Source: a candidate division WOR-3 bacterium | GTDB lineage: Bacteria; Hydrothermota; Tepidihabitantia; SM23-42 | Assembly: GCA_029858255.1 (NCBI GenBank) | Contig: JAOUFJ010000005.1 | Location: 62,001-126,000 of the forward strand | Direction: 5' to 3' | Length of the DNA stretch: 64,000 nt | Part shown: positions 34,609 to 43,719 of the stretch, piece by piece | How positions within the stretch are numbered: position 1 is the first letter of the stretch | Layout of the letters: each line of letters opens with the position of its first letter | Notes under the pieces: generated by a model | Database searches by the model: none | What the model saw: only the letters and a program-made list of their open reading frames with translations | What the model was told of the DNA's origin: nothing | Made by a program: the position numbers and the translations under genes

Positions 34609-35999
34609 TGCTGGAGATCGGCGGCAAAAGGGTTCAAATGGCTGAACAGCCGGCGGACGAGCGGAGAAAGAATTTTCGCTCGGTACCATTGGGCTACACG
34701 GTCGAAGAAGCGATGGTCGAGGCACAACGATGCATTCAGTGCGAATACGCACCATGCGAGCGCCACTGTCCGGTGCGCATGAAACTGAAGGCGATCATCC
34801 GCAAAATTGCCACCGGGAAATTCCGTGATGCCTTTCTCATTGCCAAACAGGACAATCCGATTCCGGCCATCGCCGGATTGGTCTGTCCGCAAGAAGATCA
34901 ATGTGAGGGCGTGTGTCCGCTGGCCTGCCATGGCCAGGGGATTAACATTGGGAAGCTTGAGGCGTTCATCGCACAGTGGGCAATGGACAACAATGTCAAG
35001 GAGGAATTCCATATCGCTGATAAGCCAGCCCGTGTCGCGGTAATAGGTTCAGGGCCAGCCGGGATAAGTTGCGCCGTTGACCTGCGACGCTATGGCTACG
35101 GGGTCACAGTTTTTGAAGCGCTGCACATGGCCGGGGGCGTTCTCCAGTACGGCATTCCTGCTTTCAGGCTACCCAAGGATATCGTTGACTACGAGATATC
35201 TTATCTTGAAGAGATCGGTGCCGAGGTCAGGCTCAATCATATAGTCGGGCAGAATATCACTTTCGAGGAGCTGAGGCGCGAATATGATGCTATCTTCATC
35301 GGGACTGGTGCGGGTGCGCCGCAATTTCTGGGCATCGAAGGGGAGCGTTTGAAGGGAGTCTACTCGGCAAACGAATTTCTGATCCGTGCCAATCTAATGA
35401 AAGCCTATCTCTTCCCTGAATATGATACGCCCATTATTTGCGGGGATCGCGTGGGCGTGATAGGTGCGGGCAACGTGGCAATGGATGTTGCGCGCTGCGC
35501 GGTGAGGCTCGGCGCTGGTGAGGTATTCATTTTGTATCGGCGAACCCGCAAGGAATCACCCGCAAGGGAGGAGGAGGTTCAGCACGGGCTCGAGGAAGGA
35601 ATCATCTTCGTTGAACTGGTCAGCCCGGTAAGAGTGCTTGGTGGTGATGATGGCTGGGTCAAAGCGATCGAGCTACAAAGAATGCGTCTTGGTGAACCTG
35701 ATAAGAGTGGGCGGCCTCGTCCAGTCAAAATAGAAGGAAGCGAATTCACCATGGACCTGGATACAGTCGTCGAGTCACTCGGAACACAGCCAAATCGGCT
35801 ATTTCTCGATAAATTGCCTCAACTGGACAAAACAGAGTGGGGTACGATAAAGGTTGATGATACGCTTAGGACCAACCTTGATGGTATCTATGCAGGTGGT
35901 GATGCCATCCGTGGTAACGCGACGGTCATCCTTGCGCTTGGTGATGGAAGGAAGGCCGCGCGGTCGATTCACGAATTCATTGCGGCCAAGAACAAATAA
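34608..35999 (+). CDS. nfnB: NfnB-like NADPH-dependent subunit (glutamate synthase small-chain family)
   Basis: A 463-residue flavoprotein of the GltD/NfnB family. It has an N-terminal Fe-S helical domain (CIQCEYAPCERHCP; CPQEDQCEGVCPLAC), an FAD motif GSGPAGISCAVDL, an NADPH motif GAGNVAMDVARCA and the final FAD motif AGGDAIRGNATVILALGDGR. In NfnAB it carries the bifurcating FAD and reduces or oxidises NADPH. Here it completes an NfnAB pair downstream of two KorB-like proteins and a ferredoxin. ATG 34608 is chosen over 34584 because it overlaps the upstream stop and follows GGAAAGG. It ends base-to-base with the convergent AI-2E gene. Confidence 0.92.
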   Translation: MLEIGGKRVQMAEQPADERRKNFRSVPLGYTVEEAMVEAQRCIQCEYAPCERHCPVRMKLKAIIRKIATGKFRDAFLIAKQDNPIPAIAGLVCPQEDQCEGVCPLACHGQGINIGKLEAFIAQWAMDNNVKEEFHIADKPARVAVIGSGPAGISCAVDLRRYGYGVTVFEALHMAGGVLQYGIPAFRLPKDIVDYEISYLEEIGAEVRLNHIVGQNITFEELRREYDAIFIGTGAGAPQFLGIEGERLKGVYSANEFLIRANLMKAYLFPEYDTPIICGDRVGVIGAGNVAMDVARCAVRLGAGEVFILYRRTRKESPAREEEVQHGLEEGIIFVELVSPVRVLGGDDGWVKAIELQRMRLGEPDKSGRPRPVKIEGSEFTMDLDTVVESLGTQPNRLFLDKLPQLDKTEWGTIKVDDTLRTNLDGIYAGGDAIRGNATVILALGDGRKAARSIHEFIAAKNK

Positions 36000-37151
36000 T
36001 CACACTCCAATTTCCAGAAAATGATTCATGAATTCACGTACGAATATCGTGACCGGGATGGCTAATAATACTCCCCAGATCCCAAAAGTGGCTCCCCCAA
36101 TGATAAGGGCGATCATAACGACCAGCGGGTGCAGACGGGAAGCCCGACCGATGATCACCGGTCCGAGATAGAAGTTTTCCAGGACCTGCTCACCAACGTA
36201 CACCGATACTATCTTTATCAGACTCAGGAGGGGATTGGCACTCGTCAGTCCTATCAACAGAGCGGGGATGAAACTCAAGATGTAGCCAATGTTGGGGATC
36301 AAGTTACAGATGCCTGCAACCAAGCCCAGGAGCAGATAGTATCTGATACCCAATAACCACAGCGCAGCGCCGACAATGAATCCGACGACCGTCATAAGAA
36401 CTATTTGACCGCGGAAGAATCGCGCCAGAGAATAGTTGAGGGTTTGGATAAAACCATCGATCTGTTTGCGCTCAGGAGGAAGGAAAAGATTGCGAAACCA
36501 GGCCATGATCCTCTTCCGATCAGCAAGGAGTAAGTATGCGGAAAGTGGGATGATAACGAGATTGTATATGACGAGGATGATACTGCCGATACCTCTGCCT
36601 ATCTGACTCATGGTGTTGAAAATACCACTGAGAATGCTATTCAGCTGGTTCGTTATGGTGTTAGTGAGGATGCTGGGATCGATATCCATACCGAGCTCGG
36701 TTAATTTCTCGATCCCGGTACGGAAATACTGCTGGCCCTGCTGTATCACTGCAGGTATTATCTTGATCAAGCCCTGCATTTCATGGACCAATCCCGAGAC
36801 TATGAAAAAAATGACAAGAGGCAAGACCGCAATGACGGGAATCAGGCAAACCAGTATGGCAAGGATCTTCGGGATTTTTCTTTTTTCCAGCAGGTCCACT
36901 ATCGGCGCCAGGATGTATGCAAGCCCGATCCCAATAATGAAGGGAACCAAGATTGTGAAATAGCTGAATAATAGGGATAGGAGCAATAAGAGTATGCTCA
37001 TGATAAATATCGGTCTCACGCTGCTCTTCTTCCTCTGTGACCACAGCATTGCCATCACGACCAGGAGCAGCCAGATCGGGGAAAAAGTGTTTGAAAGTAT
37101 CACGAACGTGGCGATGAATATGAAGGCGAGGTAAAGGACTACGTTATGCAT
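36000..37151 (-). CDS. AI-2E family transporter (PerM-like)
   Basis: A 383-residue integral membrane protein of the AI-2E/PerM family with about eight helices. Typical parts are the N-terminal hairpin of helices, a long amphipathic middle region (residues about 110-200), the RGQIVLMTVVGFIVGAALWLLGIRY segment, IPNIGYILSFIPALLIGL and the C-terminal LHPLVVMIALIIGGATFGIWG motif. Members are exporters or ion/proton antiporters; the substrate is unknown. The start is 6 nt from a TATAAT box, so the mRNA is predicted leaderless. It converges on nfnB with no gap. Confidence 0.9.
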   Translation of the reverse strand: MHNVVLYLAFIFIATFVILSNTFSPIWLLLVVMAMLWSQRKKSSVRPIFIMSILLLLLSLLFSYFTILVPFIIGIGLAYILAPIVDLLEKRKIPKILAILVCLIPVIAVLPLVIFFIVSGLVHEMQGLIKIIPAVIQQGQQYFRTGIEKLTELGMDIDPSILTNTITNQLNSILSGIFNTMSQIGRGIGSIILVIYNLVIIPLSAYLLLADRKRIMAWFRNLFLPPERKQIDGFIQTLNYSLARFFRGQIVLMTVVGFIVGAALWLLGIRYYLLLGLVAGICNLIPNIGYILSFIPALLIGLTSANPLLSLIKIVSVYVGEQVLENFYLGPVIIGRASRLHPLVVMIALIIGGATFGIWGVLLAIPVTIFVREFMNHFLEIGV

Positions 37152-37157
37152 TGCATG

Positions 37158-37216
37158 ATTATACGTGACAGCGCCGCGAAATCAAGGCTTGACTTCTGGT
37201 TTTGTTTATGTAGAAT
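37158..37216. promoter_or_regulatory. Back-to-back divergent promoters
   Basis: Minus strand: TTGATT (37185-37180), 16 bp, TATAAT (37163-37158), then 6 nt to the AI-2E start codon (leaderless). Plus strand: TTGACT (37189-37194), 16 bp, TAGAAT (37211-37216), followed by a short leader with AAAGGAG for the SurA-like lipoprotein. The -35 boxes are 3 bp apart. Confidence 0.7.
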
Positions 37217-37233
37217 AGCAAAAAGGAGACGGT

Positions 37234-38523
37234 ATGCATCATCTGAAATACATATCCATTCCACTTTTTTTATTCATTGTCGGATGTTCTTTCGAAGACA
37301 AAACTCTTGTTACTATTGGCGAAAGTAAATATTCGGTTGCAGATTTCAATGAAAGATACCAGTTTACTGCGGCCGACGATTCTGTCAGGAGGATGAACCT
37401 GATTGATGAATATATAAACCAGATGTTGGTCGTCGAAGAGGCCAAAGAGCAGGGCTATGAGGATGACCCCGTTGTGCAGGCAGCTTTTGAGACGAACCAA
37501 CGCGATGTGATCTGGCGGTCTTACTACAGTGATGTCATTCTCGGCAAACTCAAGGTTAGCGATAGCGAGGTTCGAGATACATACAACAAGATCGTCGAAC
37601 AGTATCACCTGGCACAGATAGTGGTGGCTGAGGAATCCCTGGCGAATTACGTTAGCAATGAGCTCAAGAAGGGTGCGTCATTCGAGGACATGCTTGTGTT
37701 TTCACTCGATACAATGTCAGCTGATGGAGACATCGGTACTTTCTCAATCATGTCAATACCGCCTGAAATCATGACCCCGTTGAAGAAAGCAAAAGAAGGG
37801 GGAGTGACGGAGCCCATACAGTTCGGCGAGTACTACATGATCTTCAAGGTGGTTGACCATATGATTGCCGAGAGCCCCAAGTACGACGAAGTGAAGGAAA
37901 ATATCAGAAATAACCTGCGGCAGGAAAAAGCACGGGCCGAAGGTGAGAAATATTTCACTAAATTAATGGAGCGGGCAAGAGTCGAGTATAACCAGGAAGG
38001 ATTGGATATCCTTTTGAAGCCAGAATCACTAATTACTGAGAATGATCTCAATACGTGGGTGGTGAAAAAGTACGACACAGCCTTCGTGTATGTCCGTTCG
38101 GTCATAGATGCGGTGCGATATCTGCATGCCGGTTCGCGTGTCGATCCGAAGTATTTGATTGACCAGGAGCTGATACCTGACCTGATATATGAGGAGGCAA
38201 TAAGTAAATATCATCACAAACAAAAGGCGACAAAAAGGAAGCTTGACAACACTCACTCTATGTTGGTCTATCAGAAATTCTATTCGGATAATGTGACCGG
38301 TAAAGTAACGGTTGATTCGGCAGACGTCCGGGAGTACTTCAGAGAACACCGCGATGAGTTCAAGGATATGGACACAAAGAGGGCTCACTCAATAATAACC
38401 GTGAGGCTGAGAGATGGAATTGTACAGAACTTGCGGAACGATCTCTTCAGCGGGTTGAATGAAAAATACAAGCCCGAGGTCAACGAGGCGGTGCTGGCCC
38501 GGTTGTTGAAGGAGGAAAAGTGA
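37234..38523 (+). CDS. SurA-like peptidyl-prolyl isomerase lipoprotein 1
   Basis: A 429-residue lipoprotein (signal ending IVGC, Cys at 18). The N-terminal SurA-like helical region contains the family's 'LIDEYINQMLVVEEAKEQG' pattern. A degenerate parvulin domain follows at about residues 125-215 (HLAQIVV, GDIGTFSIMSIPPEIM, GVTEPIQFGEYYMIFKV), and a long helical C-terminal chaperone-like part. It is the first of three such genes. They probably act together on unfolded outer-membrane proteins in the periplasm, tethered to a membrane. Its stop overlaps the next start by 4 nt. Confidence 0.84.
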   Translation: MHHLKYISIPLFLFIVGCSFEDKTLVTIGESKYSVADFNERYQFTAADDSVRRMNLIDEYINQMLVVEEAKEQGYEDDPVVQAAFETNQRDVIWRSYYSDVILGKLKVSDSEVRDTYNKIVEQYHLAQIVVAEESLANYVSNELKKGASFEDMLVFSLDTMSADGDIGTFSIMSIPPEIMTPLKKAKEGGVTEPIQFGEYYMIFKVVDHMIAESPKYDEVKENIRNNLRQEKARAEGEKYFTKLMERARVEYNQEGLDILLKPESLITENDLNTWVVKKYDTAFVYVRSVIDAVRYLHAGSRVDPKYLIDQELIPDLIYEEAISKYHHKQKATKRKLDNTHSMLVYQKFYSDNVTGKVTVDSADVREYFREHRDEFKDMDTKRAHSIITVRLRDGIVQNLRNDLFSGLNEKYKPEVNEAVLARLLKEEK

Positions 38524-39338
38524 AGTATTTTGTTTGCCTGTTGGCGCTGATGTTTCTTTTCAGTTGTGCGCCCAAGGAAAAAAATGTCATAGTGACCGTA
38601 AATGGTTCGAAGCTCACAATGGAAGAGTTTGAGCAATACGTGCCAGATGTGGATTACCAGCAGATCGGCGAGGACCGGATCCGAGCGTTTCTCGATGACT
38701 GGGTTCAACAGGAAATTCTGTATCTCCAGGCTAAGAAACTTGGTGTCGATAAGGAAGACTCGGTCAGATTCGTTCTCGATCAGTACACGAAAAATTTCCT
38801 GGCCATGGAATTGGTACGCCGCGAGTTTGGCGCGACGACCGTTACTGAAAAAGAAATAAGGGACTACTTTGAACAGCACAAGGATGAATTCCTGTATGCC
38901 GTCAAATTGGGTCAAATAGTTCTACCGACAAGGGAACTCGCATTGCGGACTTCTGAGGAGATAAAAGCAGGTGCTGATTTCTTCAAACTTGCACGCGAGC
39001 GATCCCTGACCCGCTACCAGGATCCTGAAAACCCTCGGATTATCACGGAATTCCTGCCGCGCGGGGTGATTGCCGATTTTGCGATCGAGGAAATGATATT
39101 CGGAATGAAAACGGGTGAAATATCAGAGGCAATACCCTACGTGCAGGGGACGTATTTGATTGTGGAATTGATCGATAAGAGAAAGATCAAAGCACAGGCC
39201 GAATTGACCGATGAGGTGAAGGGGCAGATATATAATTACCTGTTAGCCAGCAAATATCAGGGGTTCCTCACTGAATATGTAGATAGTCTCAGGGAGACCT
39301 ACAAGATCACCACTGACCTTACACCGCTGAAAAAATGA
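38520..39338 (+). CDS. SurA-like peptidyl-prolyl isomerase lipoprotein 2
   Basis: A 272-residue lipoprotein (MKYFVCLLALMFLFSC, Cys at 16). 'DDWVQQEILYLQAKKLG' marks the SurA-type N domain, and a parvulin-like domain lies at about residues 125-225 (KLGQIVL, FLPRGVIADFAIEEMIFGMKTGEISEA, YLIVELID). The GTG start at 38520 overlaps the stop of the first SurA-like gene (GTGA). It is the shortest of the three paralogues and has no extra C-terminal region. Confidence 0.84.
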   Translation: MKYFVCLLALMFLFSCAPKEKNVIVTVNGSKLTMEEFEQYVPDVDYQQIGEDRIRAFLDDWVQQEILYLQAKKLGVDKEDSVRFVLDQYTKNFLAMELVRREFGATTVTEKEIRDYFEQHKDEFLYAVKLGQIVLPTRELALRTSEEIKAGADFFKLARERSLTRYQDPENPRIITEFLPRGVIADFAIEEMIFGMKTGEISEAIPYVQGTYLIVELIDKRKIKAQAELTDEVKGQIYNYLLASKYQGFLTEYVDSLRETYKITTDLTPLKK

Positions 39339-39379
39339 TGAAACGAAACCCTGGTAGAATCCGCGCTGGATAGCCGAAA

Positions 39380-40621
39380 ATGTTCCTGATATTATTCTTA
39401 AGCGCAGCTCTCGCTGATCAGATCGCTGCTTTCGTGGCCGATGACGTAATCTTGTGGAGCGAGGTTCAGGAGAATGTTAGCATATTGAATAATGACCCGG
39501 TCGCGCGGAGAATGTTCACCACGGAAGAGGAGATCGACGAGTACGTTGTGGATCAGCTCATCGCCAACAAACTGTTGTTGATCGAGGCTGAGCGCGAGTC
39601 TGTTTTTGTTGAAGATGACGCCGTTGCACCTCTGGTGACCCAGAACATCGAGAAACTAAAGAGCAACTTCCCCTCGGAGGCGAATTTCTTCGCATACCTG
39701 GAAGAGCAGGGAATTAACATCGAGGAATTGAAGGAATACTACCACGATAATATAAAATCTCAGATGATAATGGAAAGATTGATCGCAAAAAAATTCGCCT
39801 CGAAAATAATGATCTCACCGATCGCGGTCAAGAAATTCTACGAAGAGAACAAAGACTCTATTGCCACTGTTCCCGGAAGGGTCAAGCTTTCGCATATCCT
39901 CCTGCCGGTCCTGCCGAGTCAGGGAGAGATGGTGAGGGGTTTTGAGCGGGCGACCGATGTCTACAAACTGCTCCTTGCCGGCGGGGATTTTGCCGTTCTT
40001 GCCGGGGAGTTCTCTGAAGATGAGAGTTCGAGGAGAAAAGGTGGAATGCTTGGCAGGATAAGGAGGGGCGAGACAATTGAGGATTTCGAGGCAATTGTTT
40101 TTGACCTGAAGCCCGGTACTGTTTCACAGCCGTTCGCCACAAGGTTGGGGTATCATATTGTCGAGGTCATGAACAAAAGCGCTGACTGGGTTTTGCTCAG
40201 ACAGATACTCATCAAGGTTGGTGTCGACCGGCAGGATACGCTGCGGACGAAGGAGGTTGCCAACCGGCTAAAGGGCTTGATCGAACAAGGGGCTGATTTT
40301 GACAGCCTGGCCAAGGAATATTCGAGAGATCCCAACATTGATCTTGGTGAATTTTTCATAGAGCGTTTAACACCGCCGTTCGATACAGTAGTTGCCGATA
40401 TGGCACAGGGAGAAATCAGCGAGCCTATCCTGACGCCGTACGGATATCACCTTCTGTACGTCAAAGAAAAAGTCGCAGAACGCACCATGAGTTTTGATGA
40501 GATGCGGGATCAGATAATGCAGTACCTTTATCAACAGGAAGTGCAGGAAAAATACGACGAGCTGATCGCAGACCTCAGGGCGAGGATTTACGTTAAGAAG
40601 TTCTACCCAAGCCCCGGGTAA
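39380..40621 (+). CDS. surA: SurA-type periplasmic chaperone with two parvulin domains
   Basis: A 413-residue protein with a short secretory signal (MFLILFLSAALA) and no lipobox Cys. It has the SurA N-terminal chaperone region (IAAFVADDVILWSEV, VVDQLIANKLLLIEAE) followed by two rotamase domains: about residues 170-265 (KLSHILLPV, GGMLGRIRRGE, PFATRLGYHIVEV) and 270-370 (LRQILIKV, IDLGEFFIERL, PILTPYGYHLLYVK). It is the most canonical of the three tandem SurA-like proteins and presumably escorts outer-membrane proteins to the Omp85 machinery. Between its stop and the cca promoter (40622-40786) nothing else was recognised. Confidence 0.9.
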   Translation: MFLILFLSAALADQIAAFVADDVILWSEVQENVSILNNDPVARRMFTTEEEIDEYVVDQLIANKLLLIEAERESVFVEDDAVAPLVTQNIEKLKSNFPSEANFFAYLEEQGINIEELKEYYHDNIKSQMIMERLIAKKFASKIMISPIAVKKFYEENKDSIATVPGRVKLSHILLPVLPSQGEMVRGFERATDVYKLLLAGGDFAVLAGEFSEDESSRRKGGMLGRIRRGETIEDFEAIVFDLKPGTVSQPFATRLGYHIVEVMNKSADWVLLRQILIKVGVDRQDTLRTKEVANRLKGLIEQGADFDSLAKEYSRDPNIDLGEFFIERLTPPFDTVVADMAQGEISEPILTPYGYHLLYVKEKVAERTMSFDEMRDQIMQYLYQQEVQEKYDELIADLRARIYVKKFYPSPG

Positions 40622-40786
40622 ACGTCGTTAGTGTAAATAATCACATCACATAATCAGATACACGCACTTTTATAGAATCTTCAATTTCAGCGGTATGTTC
40701 AACAAATATCCATTTCGGTGTTTTGATTTAGCGAGGGGAATGAGTAAAAAAATCATTTTTTGTTGTCCTGTGGATGGATAAACAAG

Positions 40787-40814
40787 TTGACAGCCATGTA
40801 CCCATGGGTAGAAT
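40787..40814 (+). promoter_or_regulatory. Promoter giving a leaderless mRNA for cca
   Basis: TTGACA (40787-40792), 16-bp spacer, TAGAAT (40809-40814), then 6 nt to the GTG at 40821. Confidence 0.7.
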
Positions 40815-40820
40815 TGTGAC

Positions 40821-42179
40821 GTGAAGAAACTTGCAGAATACATAAGAAGGGACGCCCACATTCAGAATATCGCCGGTCTGAGAGGTGAGCGGGACCTCTA
40901 CATCGTCGGCGGAACGATCCGGGATATTCTATTGGACGTGCAGCCGAAGGATTACGACTTCTCGGTCGAAGGTTCGGGTATAGAATTTGCCCGGCATGTC
41001 GCACGGAGAATAGATGGTGCACTTGTGGTCCTTGATGAAAAAGCAGATGAGGCCCGTGTGGTGATAGATAATATTATCTATGATTTCATCGGTTTAGACC
41101 AGGGCGGTGTTGTTCCCGATCTTTTGAGGCGTGACTTCACGATAAACGCAATGGCCGTGAATGTAGAGACGCTTGATCTTATTGATCCGTGTCACGGGTC
41201 GCGTGATTTGAAGAAGAGAGTTATCCGACCCGCCTCTGCTGATGCACTGATCGCTGATCCCCTGCGGATATTGAGAGGATTCAGATTCGCCCTCCAACTT
41301 AATTTCAACTTGCACAGGGATTTCAACAAGTTCGCCAAGAATATCTCTCTACAAGAAGTCGCTGCCGAGCGTGTTGGCGAAGAGCTATTGCGCATAATGT
41401 CGGCGCCAAACTCCTTTGAAATAATATTGAAGATCAACCAGCTGGGAATATTCAAACAAGTATTTCAGGAAGCGCAGAAACTGATCGAAGATTTTGACCT
41501 CTGGAATCATTCGCTCAATACCTACGGAGCGGCAGAGAATCTGATCGAGCACGGGTTCTTTACGAAGCTCGAACCCGAATACACCAGTTACTTTGCGGAG
41601 ACCAACCGGGTTGCACTCTGTAAACTCGCGGGGCTATTTCATGATGTTGCCAAGCCGGATACGTTCCTTATAAAGGAAGGTGAGATCCATTTCTACGGCC
41701 ATGATTCAATAGGTGCAAAGATGATCGAAAAGATTGCGCACCGCCGCCTAAGGTTTTCCCGGCACGATACCGACGTTCTGAAGAAATTGGTCAAAGAACA
41801 CATGAGGCTGCATCTTCTGGCGACCAACCCGGACCTCACCGATCGTGCTATTCGCCGCTTCTTCCGTCACCTTGGTGTTGATTGGTTCGGGGCGATGATC
41901 ATTGCCTGGGCCGATGGTTATGCAACCGGCGGCAGGACAGGTCATCTGGAGAGGGCATTTCTAAGGATGGTTGAATTATATCGTGCCGACAGCGCAAAAC
42001 CAAAGGTCGAAAGACTCGTCAACGGCTACGACCTCATCGCCCTGGGTATGAAACCTGGTCCCAGTTTCAAGTTGATATTACAAGAACTGCTCGACATGCA
42101 GTTGGAGGGTAGCATTGAAGAGAAGGCTGAAGCCCTCGAACAGGCAAAAAAGATCGCAAAGAAGATCGATGCAATGTAG
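40821..42179 (+). CDS. cca: CCA tRNA nucleotidyltransferase / poly(A) polymerase family with HD domain
   Basis: Adds or repairs the 3' CCA of tRNAs, or polyadenylates RNA. At 452 residues it has the class II nucleotidyltransferase signature: GGTIRDILL, the catalytic DYDF pair, RRDFTINAMAV and DPLRILRGFRFA. A central HD domain (FHDVAKPDT) and a C-terminal helical part follow. The HD version is shared by CCA-adding enzymes and by A-adding enzymes, so the exact split of activities is uncertain. It starts with GTG 6 nt after a -10 box, without a ribosome site. Confidence 0.92.
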   Translation: MKKLAEYIRRDAHIQNIAGLRGERDLYIVGGTIRDILLDVQPKDYDFSVEGSGIEFARHVARRIDGALVVLDEKADEARVVIDNIIYDFIGLDQGGVVPDLLRRDFTINAMAVNVETLDLIDPCHGSRDLKKRVIRPASADALIADPLRILRGFRFALQLNFNLHRDFNKFAKNISLQEVAAERVGEELLRIMSAPNSFEIILKINQLGIFKQVFQEAQKLIEDFDLWNHSLNTYGAAENLIEHGFFTKLEPEYTSYFAETNRVALCKLAGLFHDVAKPDTFLIKEGEIHFYGHDSIGAKMIEKIAHRRLRFSRHDTDVLKKLVKEHMRLHLLATNPDLTDRAIRRFFRHLGVDWFGAMIIAWADGYATGGRTGHLERAFLRMVELYRADSAKPKVERLVNGYDLIALGMKPGPSFKLILQELLDMQLEGSIEEKAEALEQAKKIAKKIDAM

Positions 42180-42205
42180 AAAGAACGCTTCTCAGGTTGA
42201 AACAT

Positions 42206-42233
42206 TTGACAGCAGGTTACGAATGAGTATAAT
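42206..42233 (+). promoter_or_regulatory. Promoter giving a leaderless mRNA for hslV
   Basis: TTGACA (42206-42211), 16-bp spacer, TATAAT (42228-42233), a full consensus promoter. Eight nt separate the -10 box from the ATG at 42242. Confidence 0.8.
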
Positions 42234-42241
42234 ATCCTTGT

Positions 42242-42766
42242 ATGAAGTCAACGACGATAATCGGGGTACGGCACAAGGGCAGTGTTGTCATTGGATGTGA
42301 CGGGCAGGTGACAACGGGCGAGACCGTCGTGAAACGGACGGCGCGCAAAATACGGAAGATCTACAACGATCGGATTCTAACGGGATTTGCCGGGTCAACG
42401 GCTGATGCCCTGACGCTGTTTGAACGATTCGAGTCGAAATTGGAGGAATTCAGGGGAAATCTGCCGCGAAGTGTTGTCGAGCTCGCCAAGGATTGGCGGC
42501 AGGATAAAGTACTGCGCAGGTTGGAAGCCTTGCTCGCGATTCTCGACACAGAGCATGCTTATGTCGTATCTGGCTCCGGAGATGTGATCGAACCCGATGA
42601 TGGGATCGTGGCGATAGGTTCTGGAGGGCCCTACGCGCTCGCTGCCTGCCGTGGCTTGATCAATCATTCGAACCTGTCAACGCGAGAAATAGTCGAGCAG
42701 TCCATAAAGATAGCAGCGAGCATTTGTATATACACAAATACTGAAATATACACTGAAGAGCTATAA
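42242..42766 (+). CDS. hslV: HslV (ClpQ) proteasome-like peptidase
   Basis: A 174-residue threonine peptidase of the HslUV (ClpYQ) protease. The mature active-site Thr is expected after removal of MKS, giving TTIIGVR at the new N terminus. [23 protein letters not shown] and CIYTN are conserved. The full-length match is to HslV and not to 20S beta subunits. The ATPase partner HslU is usually the next gene, but the next gene here is on the other strand, so hslU must lie elsewhere or be absent. Confidence 0.94.
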   Translation: MKSTTIIGVRHKGSVVIGCDGQVTTGETVVKRTARKIRKIYNDRILTGFAGSTADALTLFERFESKLEEFRGNLPRSVVELAKDWRQDKVLRRLEALLAILDTEHAYVVSGSGDVIEPDDGIVAIGSGGPYALAACRGLINHSNLSTREIVEQSIKIAASICIYTNTEIYTEEL

Positions 42767-42823
42767 GTTACTTTCTCCTTCAATGATTTGAGCCGGCCTT
42801 GGAATGACGTGCCTGCGCGTGGA

Positions 42824-43699
42824 TTATGTGTGGTCGATGTTTTGCCTTGAGATGACAATTTTCAGCTTGCGCAGCGCGTTCTCTTTGATCTGACGTACGC
42901 GTTCACGCGTGATATTCATGATCCTGCTTATCTCCTCGAGTGTGTGCGGTTCATATTCACCCAAACCGAAATTTCTTTCCAGTACCTCCCGCTCCCGCGG
43001 CCCGATTTTGCTCAACGCCTGCTGTAATTTCTCCTTTTCTGCTTTCTTCTGGAATATCACATCTGGGGGCGGTGAAATGAGATTGTCTGATCCTTGGATA
43101 TCGAGACGAACGGATTCGATGTAAGGATTTTCTGAATCCTCAAACGCTTCGTCGAGAGAATAGGCTGGGATGAGTTCGGACAGGGCGAGGGCGACTGCGC
43201 TGGAGTCGACCTTGAGTACGCGGGCCAGTTCTTCGGGCGTTGGTTCCCTTCCATGCTTTTGAATGAATTTCTTTGTTTCGGTCTGTGTTCGGCGGGCAAG
43301 AAAGCTCTTACGGACAATGCCTCTTTGTGCACTGATCGCCTCGTAAATAGACCGTTTTATCCACCATACAGAATAGGTGTTGAAACGATAGCCTTTTCGT
43401 TCGTCAAATTTATCGGCTGCATGGATGAGTCCTTCGTTTCCGGCGTTGATCAATTCGGAAAGACCCAACCGTTCGTCTTGAAATCTCTTGGCAATGAATA
43501 CGACAATTCTGAGATTTGCACAAATGAGCTTTTTCTTGGCTTCGGTGTCGTTGTGTTCTCTCGCCCGCTTTGCCAGAGCGAATTCTTCCTCTTTAGTTAG
43601 TATTTTGTACTGGCTTATTTCCTCAAAATACTGTTTTAATCCGCGGTCGCTTACAACCCTGAACATGAGATTATCCGGTTGCTGGGTCGCCTGGTGCAC
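42824..43699 (-). CDS. RNA polymerase sigma-70 family factor (group 1/2 type)
   Basis: A 291-residue sigma factor with region 1.2 (RGLKQYFEEIS), region 2 (ANLRIVVFIAKRFQ, GLSELINAGNEGLIHAADKFDERKGYRFNTYSVWWIKRSI), region 3 and region 4 (LEEISRIMNITRERVRQIKENALRKL). It lacks the acidic region 1.1 of large RpoD proteins. It may be the housekeeping sigma factor of a small-sigma lineage or a group 2 factor. The sharp TTGACA/TATAAT promoters of the window fit such a factor. It is the last gene of the rplM-to-degQ run. GTG 43699 is 20 nt after the degQ stop; the ribosome site is weak. Confidence 0.9.
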   Translation of the reverse strand: MHQATQQPDNLMFRVVSDRGLKQYFEEISQYKILTKEEEFALAKRAREHNDTEAKKKLICANLRIVVFIAKRFQDERLGLSELINAGNEGLIHAADKFDERKGYRFNTYSVWWIKRSIYEAISAQRGIVRKSFLARRTQTETKKFIQKHGREPTPEELARVLKVDSSAVALALSELIPAYSLDEAFEDSENPYIESVRLDIQGSDNLISPPPDVIFQKKAEKEKLQQALSKIGPREREVLERNFGLGEYEPHTLEEISRIMNITRERVRQIKENALRKLKIVISRQNIDHT

Positions 43700-43719
43700 T
43701 CATATGATTTCCGATGCTG

